64,000 nt of DNA from assembly GCA_000151295.1 (NCBI GenBank), contig GG745347.1, positions 56,038 through 120,037 of the forward strand. The letters are read 5' to 3'. Below, piece after piece: positions 24,093-34,338 of the stretch. Every line of letters starts with the position of its first letter. Positions within the stretch are counted from its first letter, which is position 1. Under the pieces are notes generated by a model. It ran no database searches, was not told where the DNA came from, and saw only the letters and a program-made list of their open reading frames with translations. Source of the stretch: Allomyces macrogynus ATCC 38327. Taxonomy: Eukaryota; Blastocladiomycota; Blastocladiomycetes; Blastocladiales; Blastocladiaceae. The translations under genes were made by a program, and so were the position numbers.

Positions 24093-25599
24093 AAGATTGC
24101 AAGGCATGCTTGCGTGATGCATAGTGCAGTTGGCGTGCATGCAAATTGCCATTTTATTGTTGCGTGATAGGATTTTGTACGATTTTGCTGTGACAAATGG
24201 ACTGTTGCGTCGATTTTTTATCCTGACCTCTCAGCTGCTTGCGTGTGCGCCCGGCATCATTAGTCTTGGCGGTTCGGTCAATCTCTCAGCGTGCGGAGGG
24301 ACCTCGTGTCGATGTGCGCGCCGTTCAGAGCGGCCCACGCTCGTGTTGGCCAGTGCGGTATCGCGGCATGACGCCAGACATGATGAACAAGGGACGCGCA
24401 GCACGGAAGCAAACATTCTCCAACGTGCAAGACCGTTTGCGCGCGACCATTGTCCACCAATTTTCGTCCGGCGTTCACGCCATCTGGCACGTCGGTTGCC
24501 CGGCGGAAACACGAGGGACCGGCGGAGCGCAACCGTGAGCACTGAACGCATGGCGTGGTCCGGCTTCACTGGCATGGCCCAACACCGCCTTCCATCCTCG
24601 TGGATGTCACCAAGCCGTGCCCAGCGGTGCCAAGCTCATCCGTGCTCATCTCCAGCAGTTATAGCGTGGTGAACATGAGTGGTCGCCCGCCTTGAGCGTT
24701 CTCCACCACCCGCGCGGGGCGGAGGAGGAGCGGCCGCGCTTCGGCGTGGTCCCAGGAGAACGGGTCGATATGAAGCTAATGAAGAGCGCAAACGTGACAC
24801 AAGAGCGCAACATTCGACTGGATCCGCTCTCGAAAAATGAAGCGTTGGCACAGTCGCCATGATCGCCTTGATCACAGATCACGCGGGGGGCAGAGCGACA
24901 CGCGAAATGGCGATGCAATCTGGGCTGAAGGAGTGGGCTGTGCTCGTGGCGGCGTCCCACGTGGGGAACGAGAAGGCGCAAGGCGGGTTGCGTACATTCT
25001 GACGACGAAATGGCGTGAAGTTGCGCAACGATGAGGAAACGTGTTTGGGTTTTCCCTTGCTTTTGTCGAAGTGGACCATTTGGCAGGCGGCGGGATAGGC
25101 ACCCACGCGGGGTCGGGGTCTTTTGGCGGGACGTGCGAACAATCGTTGTCAGCGTCGGCGTCGTTTTACACAAGGAAAGGCGCCACACCCCACGTTGGAC
25201 CACGCAGACGCGAGCTCCACAGCGCTCCACGCCGAACCAGGCGCGCGCCCGCTGGGGCCATCCATCCACCGATGCGCGTGCGAGCGCGCAAGAAGGCACC
25301 AAGGGGGCGATGCCAAGCGAGCGTGTGACTGCGCGTGCAAGGCGCACCGTGCCGGTGTGGTGCGCTCCGCCTGCCCAGCTTGTCGATGGCCGATGGCGCG
25401 CTGTTCTCCGTGACTCGCGCCGCATGCACAGCTGCGTTTCCCGGGAGGCACGCAACCACCATGACCAACCCACAACACACCGCCCCGCTTCCCTGCCCGC
25501 TGCGTGCGCTTGCATGCGCCGGCCAAGCGTCGATGCGTGTCCACACGTTGCCGCCGTCCCATCGACAAGGCGCCTCTCGCTGTCATCCGCCCCCCGCGA
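24093..25599. other. Intergenic upstream of the Ecl1-like gene
   Basis: About 1.5 kb with no recognised gene. It contains the ABC transporter 3' flank and the upstream region of the next plus-strand gene. Overlapping frames on both strands in 25.0-25.6 kb are composition artefacts. Confidence 0.4.
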
Positions 25600-25605
25600 T
25601 ATAAA
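25600..25605 (+). promoter_or_regulatory. TATA box of the Ecl1-like gene
   Basis: TATAAA about 160 bp before the ATG at 25767. The intervening leader is strongly C/A-rich (CCAACC-type repeats at about 25725-25766), so the start context is unstructured. Confidence 0.45.
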
Positions 25606-25766
25606 CCCCTGGCGCGCCCGCCGTCCCGCCTCTGATCCTTATCCACCAAGCCCTTCCATCGACCGACCGAGCAGCACCAGGCCTTTCGACCTGATCACAC
25701 CGGCCAGACCCCGCCCCATCCCAACCCGACCCCCACCAACCCACCCCACCAACCTACCAACCAACC

Positions 25767-26282
25767 ATGGACTCCAACTGGTGCCTCGTTTGCGACAAGG
25801 CCACGACGGGCGGTGCCTACTGCTCCGAGCTCTGCCGCCGCGTCGACCTCGCCAAGTCGCTGCGCGCTTCGCCCACCACGTCGCCGTCGCTGCCGCCGTT
25901 TGCCTCGTCAATGACCGCACTGTCTCCGTCGTCGTCGCCGCTCGCCCTGACCCCCACGTCGGTCTTCCCGGCTCTCTCGGCGCGCCGCCAAGTCGCGCCC
26001 GTGCCCGTGCTCTCGTCAGTCTGGGACATGGCCGCACCCACGTCGCCGACCGTCTTGTCGCCGCTCTCGCTGCTCTCACCGGCCTCCTCTACCGCATCGT
26101 CGACCTGGTCGCTCTCGCCGCGCTCGCCCGCATCCACGACGGCTCCGAGCTCCGTGGGATCCTGGACCGCCATGCCGCACCTGTCGCTCGGGTCGTCGGC
26201 GCTGCCCTTGACCGCATCCACGCAACCGCGCCAGTCGACCATGGCGCAAACCGCCTTTGTCGCCCCTCTGCGCCTGCGCTAG
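25767..26282 (+). CDS. Ecl1-family (life-span regulatory factor-like) zinc-binding protein
   Basis: Intron-free frame of 171 aa. The N-terminus MDSNWCLVCDKATTGGAYCS followed by ELCRRVDLAKS has the CxxC...CxxxC spacing and the YCSExCRxxD signature of the small Ecl1 family, which in yeasts promotes chronological lifespan under starvation or oxidative stress. The rest is a long Ser/Thr/Pro/Ala-rich tail with many SP sites, longer than the compact yeast proteins, which suggests phospho-regulation. A TATA box and C/A-rich leader precede it. Assignment rests on the ~28-residue N-terminal motif; another small treble-clef or FLZ-like zinc protein is the main alternative. Confidence 0.65.
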   Translation: MDSNWCLVCDKATTGGAYCSELCRRVDLAKSLRASPTTSPSLPPFASSMTALSPSSSPLALTPTSVFPALSARRQVAPVPVLSSVWDMAAPTSPTVLSPLSLLSPASSTASSTWSLSPRSPASTTAPSSVGSWTAMPHLSLGSSALPLTASTQPRQSTMAQTAFVAPLRLR

Positions 26283-27400
26283 ACACCAAGGTTCTCTCTC
26301 GTGTCCACCCGCCGGCGCTGCCCCGTGCGTCGTGTGTGGCAACCGCGCCGCGGCAGTGTCGTGCCGTTTTCGTGCGCCCGCCGCACGTTGTTGTCGGTCG
26401 TCGTCGTCTTTGATCGTCGTCGGCCAAGCAAAAGCCAAGTTCCAAAAAGTTCTCTGGGGGTCTCTTGACCGTTTCGTTTGCCCTTGTTCGATTTCTTTCT
26501 CGCGGTGTGTCCGTTGTTGGTCCTCTCTTCATTTCCTCTTCGTTATGGGTCGTGATCCACCGCTTCTGCGTGCCTGCGCTGCCGACTGCTTCCCACCGAC
26601 TCTCTCTCGGCCGCCCTCCCCCGTGGCCTGTATCATAGAAAAATCGTCCTCCTCCTCCACCTCTTCCTCAACTCACACCACCTCATTCGGTCCCGTGTAA
26701 ATACCTTTCTTTGACATGCCCGAGCAGCTGGATGCATGCCAAAGCAACAGCAATAATGAAAACGTCTGGATTATTCCTGAAGACATGATGTTCGCTCCTT
26801 TAAAGAAATTGGTCCACGACAGAGTTGTTGAGAACTTTGCGGCAGTGCCAAGCGGCTGTGTCTTCCATCGTCCCATCGCGCTCGTTGCTTGGCCCTGCCG
26901 CTCCGTCACTGTGACCCGCACCATGCCGCGGTTCACCGCAATTTGGCCCCGTTTGACACGACGCGCGCCCAAGAGGCGGTTTTTCCGGACGCTGGCTGGG
27001 CACCCTTGGCAGGGCCAGAGATTCAACCTCAAACAACCATCTCGCCAGAGTTTTTGAAAGCCTGTTCCTCGGTGGTTCTTGCCGGCCTTGCATCTCGGCC
27101 GCACTCAAACCGGCACAACCCCAGGACATCGGTCGCGGTGCCTCAGAAACGGATCGATGTTGAGCCGTTTCCGTCGCCGCCCCCCACCCCCTCCCCCCCA
27201 ACAGCGCTGATGCAACTTGATCCACGGTGGCGCACGACGACGTGGAGGTTCGTCACCGTGACCGCGACGGTGTGTAAGAATGAGTGCGAGTGTCGCGATT
27301 TTGGATGTGCATGGTCTTGGGAGACGGCGCGGCGCGCAACGGCTTCCCACCCACCCATGTCAAACTCGTGTCAATGGACTCTGCCGTGGTCGACAGATGA
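26283..27400. other. Intergenic, no gene recognised
   Basis: 3' flank of the Ecl1-like gene followed by mixed-composition sequence. Open frames at 26.7-27.3 kb are short, overlap on both strands and match nothing I recognise. Confidence 0.35.
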
Positions 27401-27439
27401 TGGGGGTGCGGACGATCAGTGCCGTGGACTTGCGGTTCG

Positions 27440-28900
27440 GGCACGTTCCCAGCCATGTTGTTGGTGATAATTGCTCGTGGTGATGGCGAGCGGGTCGCGC
27501 CTGTCCGATCAGACCATGCTTACCGCTGGGTGGATGGGCGGGCGGAGCTCCCGCTGTCGATGGCGACAATGCCTATCGTCGTCAAGTCGAGTGCAGCGCA
27601 GGTCAGACTGGGGCAGCGCTGTCAGACGAGCAAATGGGAAGCGTCGGCTTACGGCCATGTTGCGCGATGATCGAGAAGATTAGAAATCGCTGGGATCAAC
27701 AGCCTCCAGGCCGCGCGTCGACTGCGCTGATATCGGGTGGAGAAGGTGGGAACTGTCTTCGTCATCGTTGTCGCACCGTGAAGCACGCAAGGTTTGATCT
27801 GCTGGATGGGGACTGGCCGGAACCACGTTGAGATATTGACATGGACGCGCTACGGGTGGTGAAAACGACGCGACGGTGCGAAAGTCGTCCCTTCCCGCAG
27901 GCCCAATTTAAATCCAAGCCAATGAACTTCACCGTGGTCAACTATTGACGGATGTGCGGAGGGAATGCGCGCGGTGGTTTGTCAGTCGTAGTGGCATATC
28001 GCGTGGTTCTCAGTCTTTTCAGCGCCAGCCAGATCCGCGTTCGCGCGATTTACGGATGGGCCGAGTTTCTGGCGTCGATGACGACGATGCCGAACGTTGT
28101 CAACTGGAACACAGCACATTCCACTGCGGATTGAGCGCACGCGCCGCGCGTGGGCCGCGTGTGCGGGCCGCACGACCGTCAAGCCGATCACGGCCGACTT
28201 AGCATGATAACCTCTTCCAGGCGTCAACTGGACAAATTTCGGGTGGAGGAGGTGGAGACCGTTCTCGCGAACAATGTCTATTCGAACACCATGGACCTTG
28301 ATCTGTCGGAAAAGGACTGGTTGGAATTGCGTGAAGGAACGGGAAAGATGGACATGCTGACAATGCGCACGACCACTTTCAACAACCCACGCAAACATAA
28401 CGCCAACGAGCAACGAGGTTAGACGTCGGGCTACGGATGCGGCGGAATTGTAGCAGAGCGATTGCAGGTCAAATTGGGCGTTCATAGTCGTGCCGTGTTG
28501 CTGGGCCGTCAGCAATTGAATACATCTCCAGGGCAGCGGATCGCTTCTGCTTTGGCCATGCTTTCGTCAGACCGATGCCCCAGAATCCTGCGAAAGCGAC
28601 GATCCCGGCTGTTTCTAACTTGAACACAACGCGGTGCGCCGCATTTTTTGGACGAGAAAACGGGCGCGAGTGTGACCCGGCTACAGCGCTTGATGGTGGA
28701 GATCAAGTCAGATCAGAACGGTATTTACTTGTGGCAAAATCAACTTTGCCAAGCACTGCGACCGAACAAAATTTTGGGTGGAGGTGGAGACCGTTCTTTT
28801 CAGCGTTGTTTGGGCCCAGGCAGGATCACATAGAGCATGGCCAGCTGAGTGAGGGGGGCGAAGCATCGATTGGCATGCTGGAACTGCGCTGATATCCCGC
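27440..28900 (+). repeat. Three diverged tandem repeats of about 520 bp
   Basis: The same sequence recurs three times with spacings of about 505 and 535 bp. Anchors are GGGTGGAGAAGGTGGGAAC near 27735, GGGTGGAGGAGGTGGAGACC near 28241 and GGGTGGAGGTGGAGACCG near 28776. A second shared stretch (CGACGATGCCGAACGTTGTC at about 28081 and a diverged copy near 28600) precedes each anchor at similar distance. Copies are strongly diverged and none keeps an open frame, so this is an old tandem duplication of non-coding or dead sequence. It lies next to the expansin array, which has also expanded by duplication. Confidence 0.55.
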
Positions 28901-29034
28901 TAACATCTCGCCCTTGGTTCAGCAAAGCTCACGTCTAGAGATTTTGGCCATCAATCCGCTCCGCCGCCAGCGGCGCGTCATGTAATGCAATCGCCATCCG
29001 TCTACATCATGATATCTCTTCTCTCTCGCTCCAC

Positions 29035-30246
29035 TTACTGAACCGTGACCGTGACAGTGACCGTCGACGTGGTGCGCAGCTTGCACACACCGCCGGGCAG
29101 GCGCGTGAGCGTCGGCGTGCTCGTGGGCGCGGCCGTCGGCGCGACCGTAGGCACCGGCTGGGGAGCACCGCCAGTCGGAGCCGGACCAGGAGCACCACCC
29201 GTCGGCGCCGGCTGGGGAGCACCGCCCGTCGGAGCCGGACCAGGAGCACCACCCGTCGGCGCCGGCTGGGGCGCACCACCCGTCGGCGCGGCCGTGGGAG
29301 CGGCCGTGGGCTGCGGCTGCGGCTGCGGCTGCGGCTGCGACGACCCAGAGCCCTGCGACGCCGACCCCTGGACCTCGGCGCCCGAGCGCAACGGCACGTT
29401 GTAGTCGGTAATCGAAGTGCCGTCGCTGAAGGTAGTGACGACGGTAAATGGGCCAGCTGATCCAAACCCTGAGTCGGAGACGAAGTAGTTGACTGAAAGA
29501 AGCGGGAACATGGCCAGGTCAGCGAACGCGATCGGCGCGGGATCGGACGGCTGGACAGAGAAAACGCGACGTACACATCTTGCGCGTCCCCTTGATACCG
29601 TTGACCGTGACGCTCACGACGGGCTTCTTGTGGTTGCGGATCTCGATCCCGGCCCAGTACTGCGACGACCCATCCTTCCACTTGTAGGACAGCGGGCCCG
29701 AGACGTCGGGGCAGTCGACAACCTCCCACTTGATGTCGAACAGCTGGCCCGGCGGGATCGTCGTGAGCGCGCGCCAAACGGGGCCCGTCACGTCGAGATC
29801 GCCCGGACCACGGTCGGCGTCGGGCAGCTTGTTGATGACGTGCGCGACGACCGACTTGTCGCCGTTGTGGATACGAATGCAGACACCGCACATCGACGCG
29901 AGGTTCTATGGACACCAAATGCGGTGGAACGCGTCAGTTTTCGCGTGAACAATACCGACGTGCGCGTCGTGAACAGATCCGGGCACGGCGCGCGCACCTT
30001 GCCAAAGTTGTCGAGCCCATCGGTCGCGAGCGCGACCGCCATCTGGTTGGCCGGCGGGTCGAGCAGGCACTGGCCGTTCGAGTCGCCAGACTCGGTCCAG
30101 AACGTCATCTTGCCCAGGCCATTCTGGAGATAGTTGTAGGTCGACGTGTGGCGCTTAGCGAGCTGTGGGCGAGCCTCGGCGGCCGAGCAACCGAGCAGGA
30201 GCAGCACAGCAAAGAGCAGCGCGTGGACGGAGCGGACAGCGGCCAT
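29035..30246 (-). CDS. Expansin-like secreted protein with Pro/Thr/Gly repeat tail (copy A)
   Basis: Predicted wall-loosening protein of the expansin superfamily (six-stranded double-psi beta-barrel plus C-terminal beta-sandwich); non-hydrolytic on cellulose or chitin-like walls in known members. Three exons inferred (30246-29998, 29905-29575, 29492-29035), giving 345 aa. A signal peptide (HALLFAVLLLLGCSA) is followed by LAKR, a Kex2-like processing site. The barrel holds MTFWTESGDSNGQC, CGVCIRI and GDLDVTGPVWRAL. The second domain has WEVVDCPDVSGPLSYKWKDG, YWAGIEIRNHKKPV and GPFTVVTTFSDGTSITDYNV. Unlike its sisters it carries a ~100-residue tail with PTGGAPxPA decapeptides and a Cys-containing end, possibly a wall-anchoring linker. 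A TATA box lies 70 bp before the ATG. Confidence 0.88.
29157..29288. repeat. 30-bp coding minisatellite in the expansin A tail
   Basis: About four tandem 30-bp units encode the decapeptide APTGGAPxPx, with two alternating variants (PGPAPTGGAP and PQPAPTGGAP). The high identity between units suggests recent unit exchange, so copy number may be polymorphic. Confidence 0.8.
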
Positions 30247-30314
30247 GGTGGTGGTACAGGCGGAGAGAGTCGCAGTCTATGGTGGCAGACTCGGCGGCGG
30301 GCGGGTCGGGCCGT

Positions 30315-30322
30315 CTTTTATA
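30315..30322 (-). promoter_or_regulatory. TATA box of expansin copy A
   Basis: TATAAAAG on the minus strand, about 70 bp before the ATG at 30246. Equivalent elements lie 59-62 bp before copies B and D, so the core promoter is conserved in the array. Confidence 0.6.
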
Positions 30323-31072
30323 TCTCGCGGGCGACGGAGCCCATCGCACGCGCGGCGCGTGTCGTCGAGGGTGGCGATGGTCGATCAGAGCGTGCGTGCG
30401 ATGCTTTGGCGGTGGCGGTGGACGGGGAAGCAGGAAATCCCCTAGCCGTGCATTGGAATTTCCGGGCACAAACTGGCGCCGGACGGTCATGAACTTGACC
30501 AAGTTCAGGATGGCGAGCGCCCCTCGTCGCCTTCCTCGCATCTTCGCCATTGCAACAACGAGCATGCATTTGTCGTCTCCGTGCTCTTGTGTCGAAACCT
30601 GGAACAATCGTCGTGAAATGGTTCGTTTGAGGCGCAGCGCGCGCCAGCTGGTGCTCGGCATCCACGACGACGCGGACGGGAGTGGAGCTCGGGTGGAGAC
30701 GAGTGGGACGCAGGTCAAAAGTTTTCTGGTGCCTTGCACATCCGTGCGGCTGGTGGTGCGTGGTCGAGCGCGACAGCATCGCGCGATGGGGCACCGCGAT
30801 ACCTTAGAGGGATGGAGTTTGGCCGCAGAAACCCGCCAACGTCTGGGCGCGGTCATGCGTGAATGACGCTGAGAGATGTGGTTGGTCCTCGTGCTTCTCG
30901 AGGACGAGATGTCACTATCTCAGTCTTTCTTCTCCACCAAACTGCCCAACAACAATCAGTGCGCAAATCAAGTGTATATTTTGATTGTCTCAATCGAGAT
31001 ATTTCTTTGTCACCCCTCTCTCTGCGTCGTGGCGCGACGCCCTGCAAGCCGGTTGGCCAAAACCGGCCATTA
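30323..31072. other. Intergenic between expansin copies A and B
   Basis: Upstream region of copy A and 3' flank of copy B. From about 30590 it is clearly related to 32745-33140: both share the 20-mer AACAATCAGTGCGCAAATCA (30951 and 32994) and the flanking GCGCGGTCAT and CGTCGTGAAA stretches. Confidence 0.7.
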
Positions 31073-31947
31073 TTATTGCGACCGCGACCCGCGCACCTCG
31101 GCGCCCGCGCGCAGCGGGATGTTGTAGTCGGTAATCGAAGTGCCGTCGCTAAGCACGGTCTGAATTGTTACGGGCCCTGGTCCAAAGCCGGAATTGGCGA
31201 CAAAGTAGTTGTCTGTCAAAGTAAATATGATGGTCAGCCACCTGTTTATCAACGTCGTGATCCGCTGCCTTCACATCAACTACGTACACATCTGCCGCGT
31301 GGGACGCTGCCCGTTCACCGTGACGCTCAGCACGGGTTTGCGGTGGTTACGGATCTCGACGCCCGCCCACCACTGCGACGACCCGTCCTTCCACTTGTAG
31401 ACGAGCGGGCCCGACGCGTCGGGACAGTCGACGACCTCCCACGTCACGTCGTAGAGCTCGCCAGGCGCCTTATTGGTCAGCGCGTACCAGACGGCCGAAC
31501 TCACGTCCAGGTCGCCCGCACCGCGGCCGCCGTCCGGCAGCTTGTTGATGACACGAGCGACGGCCGATTTCGCGCCGTTGTGGATGCGGATGCACGCGCC
31601 TGGATCCGTGCGGGAACAATAACATGTCGTTTCAGCATCGGGACGCGTAATATGGCGCGGAGATATCCGTCATGGCACCGAAAACGCGTACCGCACATGC
31701 TTGCCGGGTTCGACCCCCAATTGTCCAGCCCATTTGTCGCGAGCGCGACCGCCATCCCGTTGGCCGGCGGGTCAAGCAAGCACTGGCCCCACGAGTCTGG
31801 ACGGTCCGTCCAGTAGGTTGTTTTACCGGCGCCCGACTTGAGAAAGTTGTAGTACGACGCGCCCCGTTTCGCGAGGACCGGGTTGGCGTTCGCGGCAGAG
31901 GCCAGGAGCGCAGCGAGGGCCAGGATCAGGACGACAGTAGCGTGCAT
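31073..31947 (-). CDS. Expansin-like secreted protein (copy B)
   Basis: Three exons inferred (31947-31692, 31599-31288, 31212-31073), giving 235 aa. A signal peptide (VVLILALAALLASAANA) and LAKR site precede TTYWTDRPDSWGQC. Then come ACIRIHNGAKSAVARVINKL, GDLDVSSAVWYAL, WEVVDCPDASGPLVYKWKDG and WWAGVEIRNHRKPVLSV, and the protein ends GAEVRGSRSQ. It is shorter than copy A because it lacks the repeat tail. Its first intron sits about 19 nt downstream of the position used in copies A and D (after SMC rather than before NLASMC), and the protein is the most diverged of the three. A TATA box lies 59 bp upstream. The start is the ATG at 31947; an upstream in-frame extension has no signal peptide. 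Confidence 0.85.
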
Positions 31948-32005
31948 TGCTGGATGGAGAGCGGAGCGAGGGCACGGGCGAGCATCGCGGCGCGGCAAAC
32001 GGGCC

Positions 32006-32013
32006 GTTTTATA
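32006..32013 (-). promoter_or_regulatory. TATA box of expansin copy B
   Basis: TATAAAAC on the minus strand, 59 bp before the ATG at 31947. Confidence 0.6.
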
Positions 32014-32696
32014 CCGCGGTACGACGGCCAGAGGGGCGCACGGGTCGGCGAGCGGCGCGCGGTCGCGATGCCTTGCATAGTGCGGTTGCAGCCGTCGACT
32101 GGTGCACGGTGGTGGATAGTCGGCGCGCCACGCGAGGGGATCGGGTTTCGTCCTGGAAGATGAGCACGGAAGGGTGGAGGTGCCGTCATTCGCTTGTTTT
32201 TACGCAGGGAGACGGTGCGATTGGGACTTCGGGATGAGCATTGCGCGCGCCTTGATTCCGCGGCATTGTTGTGCGGCGTGGGTGGCGGAAGGGGGCTCCC
32301 ACTTGTCACCGGCATGCATGCGGTGCACGCGCAAGATGCACACGCTCAGGTCGAGCCAATGTCCGGGCCGACGCACGAGCATCCCTGGTTGTTGTCATCC
32401 GGCGGAAGTCTGTGCTGTGCGTATTGGTTGAGAAGCGGGCGTGTTGGAAGTGGGCGTGCTCATCCTTTGATTCGCGGATCGGTGTGGTTGTCATGGCGTC
32501 CAGTCCAGTCTATTCGCGTCAAGATCCGGCCAAACATCAGCTCGAGCCCTGAAGAGCAATCCAAATAGAGGCAAGAGAGAGAAGCATCTACACAATCGTA
32601 TTGTATTGAAATATGTCATGTTCGCAAGGTAATCATTCAGTCGGTTCTGCAATCGACAGACACCCTGGTCATTGTGCAACGCATGCCATGCGCGAA
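32014..32696. other. Intergenic between expansin copy B and the first ghost
   Basis: Upstream region of copy B, then (about 32510-32696) a relative of the 3' flank of copy D at 33240-33400; both share GTCAAGATCCG, a TATT-rich stretch and a TTCAGTCGGT stretch. No gene. Confidence 0.6.
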
Positions 32697-32750
32697 TTAC
32701 TGCAACCGTGGCCCGCGCACCTCGGCGCCTGCTTGCAGCGGGACGCTGTA
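32697..32750 (-). pseudogene. Expansin 3'-end ghost (C1)
   Basis: Encodes YSVPLQAGAEVRGPRLQ and a TAA stop, matching the C-terminal 17 residues of the intact copies (YNIPLRAGAEV...Q). Upstream of it the sequence jumps directly into DNA related to the copy A promoter region, so the body of the gene has been deleted. Confidence 0.75.
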
Positions 32751-33140
32751 TCGTCGTGAAACGGTTCCTTTGAGGCACAGCGTGCGCTCTCGATGGCCAT
32801 CACGACGGCGGTCGCAGATTGCAGGTGGAGACGAGCGGCCTAGTACTATTTAATTCCTGCAGCTGGGTTTGCTCACCAAATCGGGCGCGGTCATATGTGA
32901 ATGATGCCGAGTGATACGGTTGGACCCTTCAGTCGTGCAGTGTGTTGCATGGCCAGGCTGCTGGTCGTTCAATTCCATCCCACACTCCCCAGCAACAATC
33001 AGTGCGCAAATCAAATGTATATTTCGGTTGTCTGGATTGAAAGCAATCTTCTCCACCCTTTCTCCCCGCTCCTTGTGTCTTGACGCGGCACCCTGCGTGC
33101 CGGTTGGGCTCGCGAACGCCCATCACTGGCCAATTTTTTC
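32751..33140. other. Duplicated intergenic segment between ghosts
   Basis: Diverged copy of about 30600-31072, the DNA between copies A and B, sharing the 20-mer at 32994-33013. No gene. Confidence 0.65.
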
Positions 33141-33194
33141 CTGCGACGTCGATCCGCGCACCACTTTGCCCGCGCGCAGCTGGACGTTGTAGTC
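33141..33194 (-). pseudogene. Expansin 3'-end ghost (C2)
   Basis: Encodes DYNVQLRAGKVVRGSTSQ, again the expansin C-terminus, but the stop after the terminal Gln is lost and the frame runs on. Immediately upstream it joins DNA related to the 3' flank of copy D, so the rest of the gene is missing. Confidence 0.75.
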
Positions 33195-33402
33195 GCTTCG
33201 AATAGGGCATTTTGCTGATCTGTGTTGTTGTTACGGCCTCCAGTTCATGCACGTCAAGATCCGACCTGACGACCGATACAAAAATAGACATGAGGCGCGT
33301 CTAGACAAATATTTATTAAAATATGCAATGATCGCAAGTTTTTATTCAGTCGGTGCTGCAATCGGCATCCTGGTCGTTGAGCAACGCGTGGCCGCGTGCG
33401 AA

Positions 33403-34270
33403 TTACTGTGACGTCTTGCCCTGGACCTCGGCGCCGGCGCGCAGCGGGATGTTCGTGTCGGTAATCGAAGAGCCGTCGCTGAAGGTAGTTTTAACGGTAA
33501 ATGGGCCTTTACCAAACCCTGAGTTGGACACGAAGTAGTTGTCTATCAAAACGGCACTCGTCAGTGTCCGGATCACATGCGTGAAGCCATCGCGACGGTC
33601 ATATAATCCACGTACACATCTGCCGCGCCGGCTTCTGGTTGTTGACCGTGACGCTCACAACGGGCTTCTTGTGGTTGCGGATCTCGATGCCCGCCCACCA
33701 CTGCGACGACCCATCCTTCCACTTGTAGGACAGCGGACCCGAAACGTCGGGGCAGTTGACGACCTCCCACTTGATATCATAGAGCTCGCCCGGCGGGATC
33801 GTCGTGAGCGCGCGCCAAACGGGGCCCGTCACGTCGAGATCGCCCGGACCACGGTCGGCGTCGGGCAGCTTGTTGATGACGTGCGCGACAACAGACTTGG
33901 CGCCGTTGTGGATGCGGATACAGACACCGCACATCGACGCGAGGTTCTATGCATAATATCGTTGCGATAACGAGTCAGGTATACTGAATAACGCGCTGCA
34001 AAGTATTCTGGGCACGGCGCTGCGGACCTTGCCAAAGTTGTCGAGCCCGTTGGTGCCGAGCGCAACGGCCATTTGGTTGGCGGGCGGGTCGAGCATGCAC
34101 TGGCCGCCAGAGTCACCGCGCTCGGTCCAGAACGTCATCTTGCCGACGCCATTCTTAAGGTAGTTGTAGGTCGACGTGTGGCGCTTGGCGAGCGGCGAGG
34201 CCGACGCGCCGTGCGCGACCGCGAGGAGCACGGCGATGAGAGCAAGAAGCAGAACGGGCGCGGAGTGCAT
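33403..34270 (-). CDS. Expansin-like secreted protein (copy D)
   Basis: Three exons inferred (34270-34028, 33946-33616, 33542-33403), giving 237 aa. It is the closest relative of copy A: the two share HTSTYNYLxNGxGKMTFWTE, CGVCIRIHNG, VINKLPDADRGPGDLDVTGP and the same intron positions. A signal peptide (PVLLLALIAVLLAVAHGASA) is followed by LAKR. The second domain contains WEVVNCPDVSGPLSYKWKDG, WWAGIEIRNHKKPVVSVTVN and GPFTVKTTFSDGSSIT, ending GAEVQGKTSQ with no repeat tail. A TATA box lies 62 bp upstream. Co-regulation with copies A and B is plausible from the matching core promoters. Confidence 0.88.
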
Positions 34271-34331
34271 AGTGGATAGAGGAGATGCGACAAGGGCACG
34301 GCACAGCAGAACCGCAAGGGGGCGGCACAGG

Positions 34332-34338
34332 CTTTATA
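34332..34338 (-). promoter_or_regulatory. TATA box of expansin copy D
   Basis: TATAAAG on the minus strand, 62 bp before the ATG at 34270. Confidence 0.55.
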
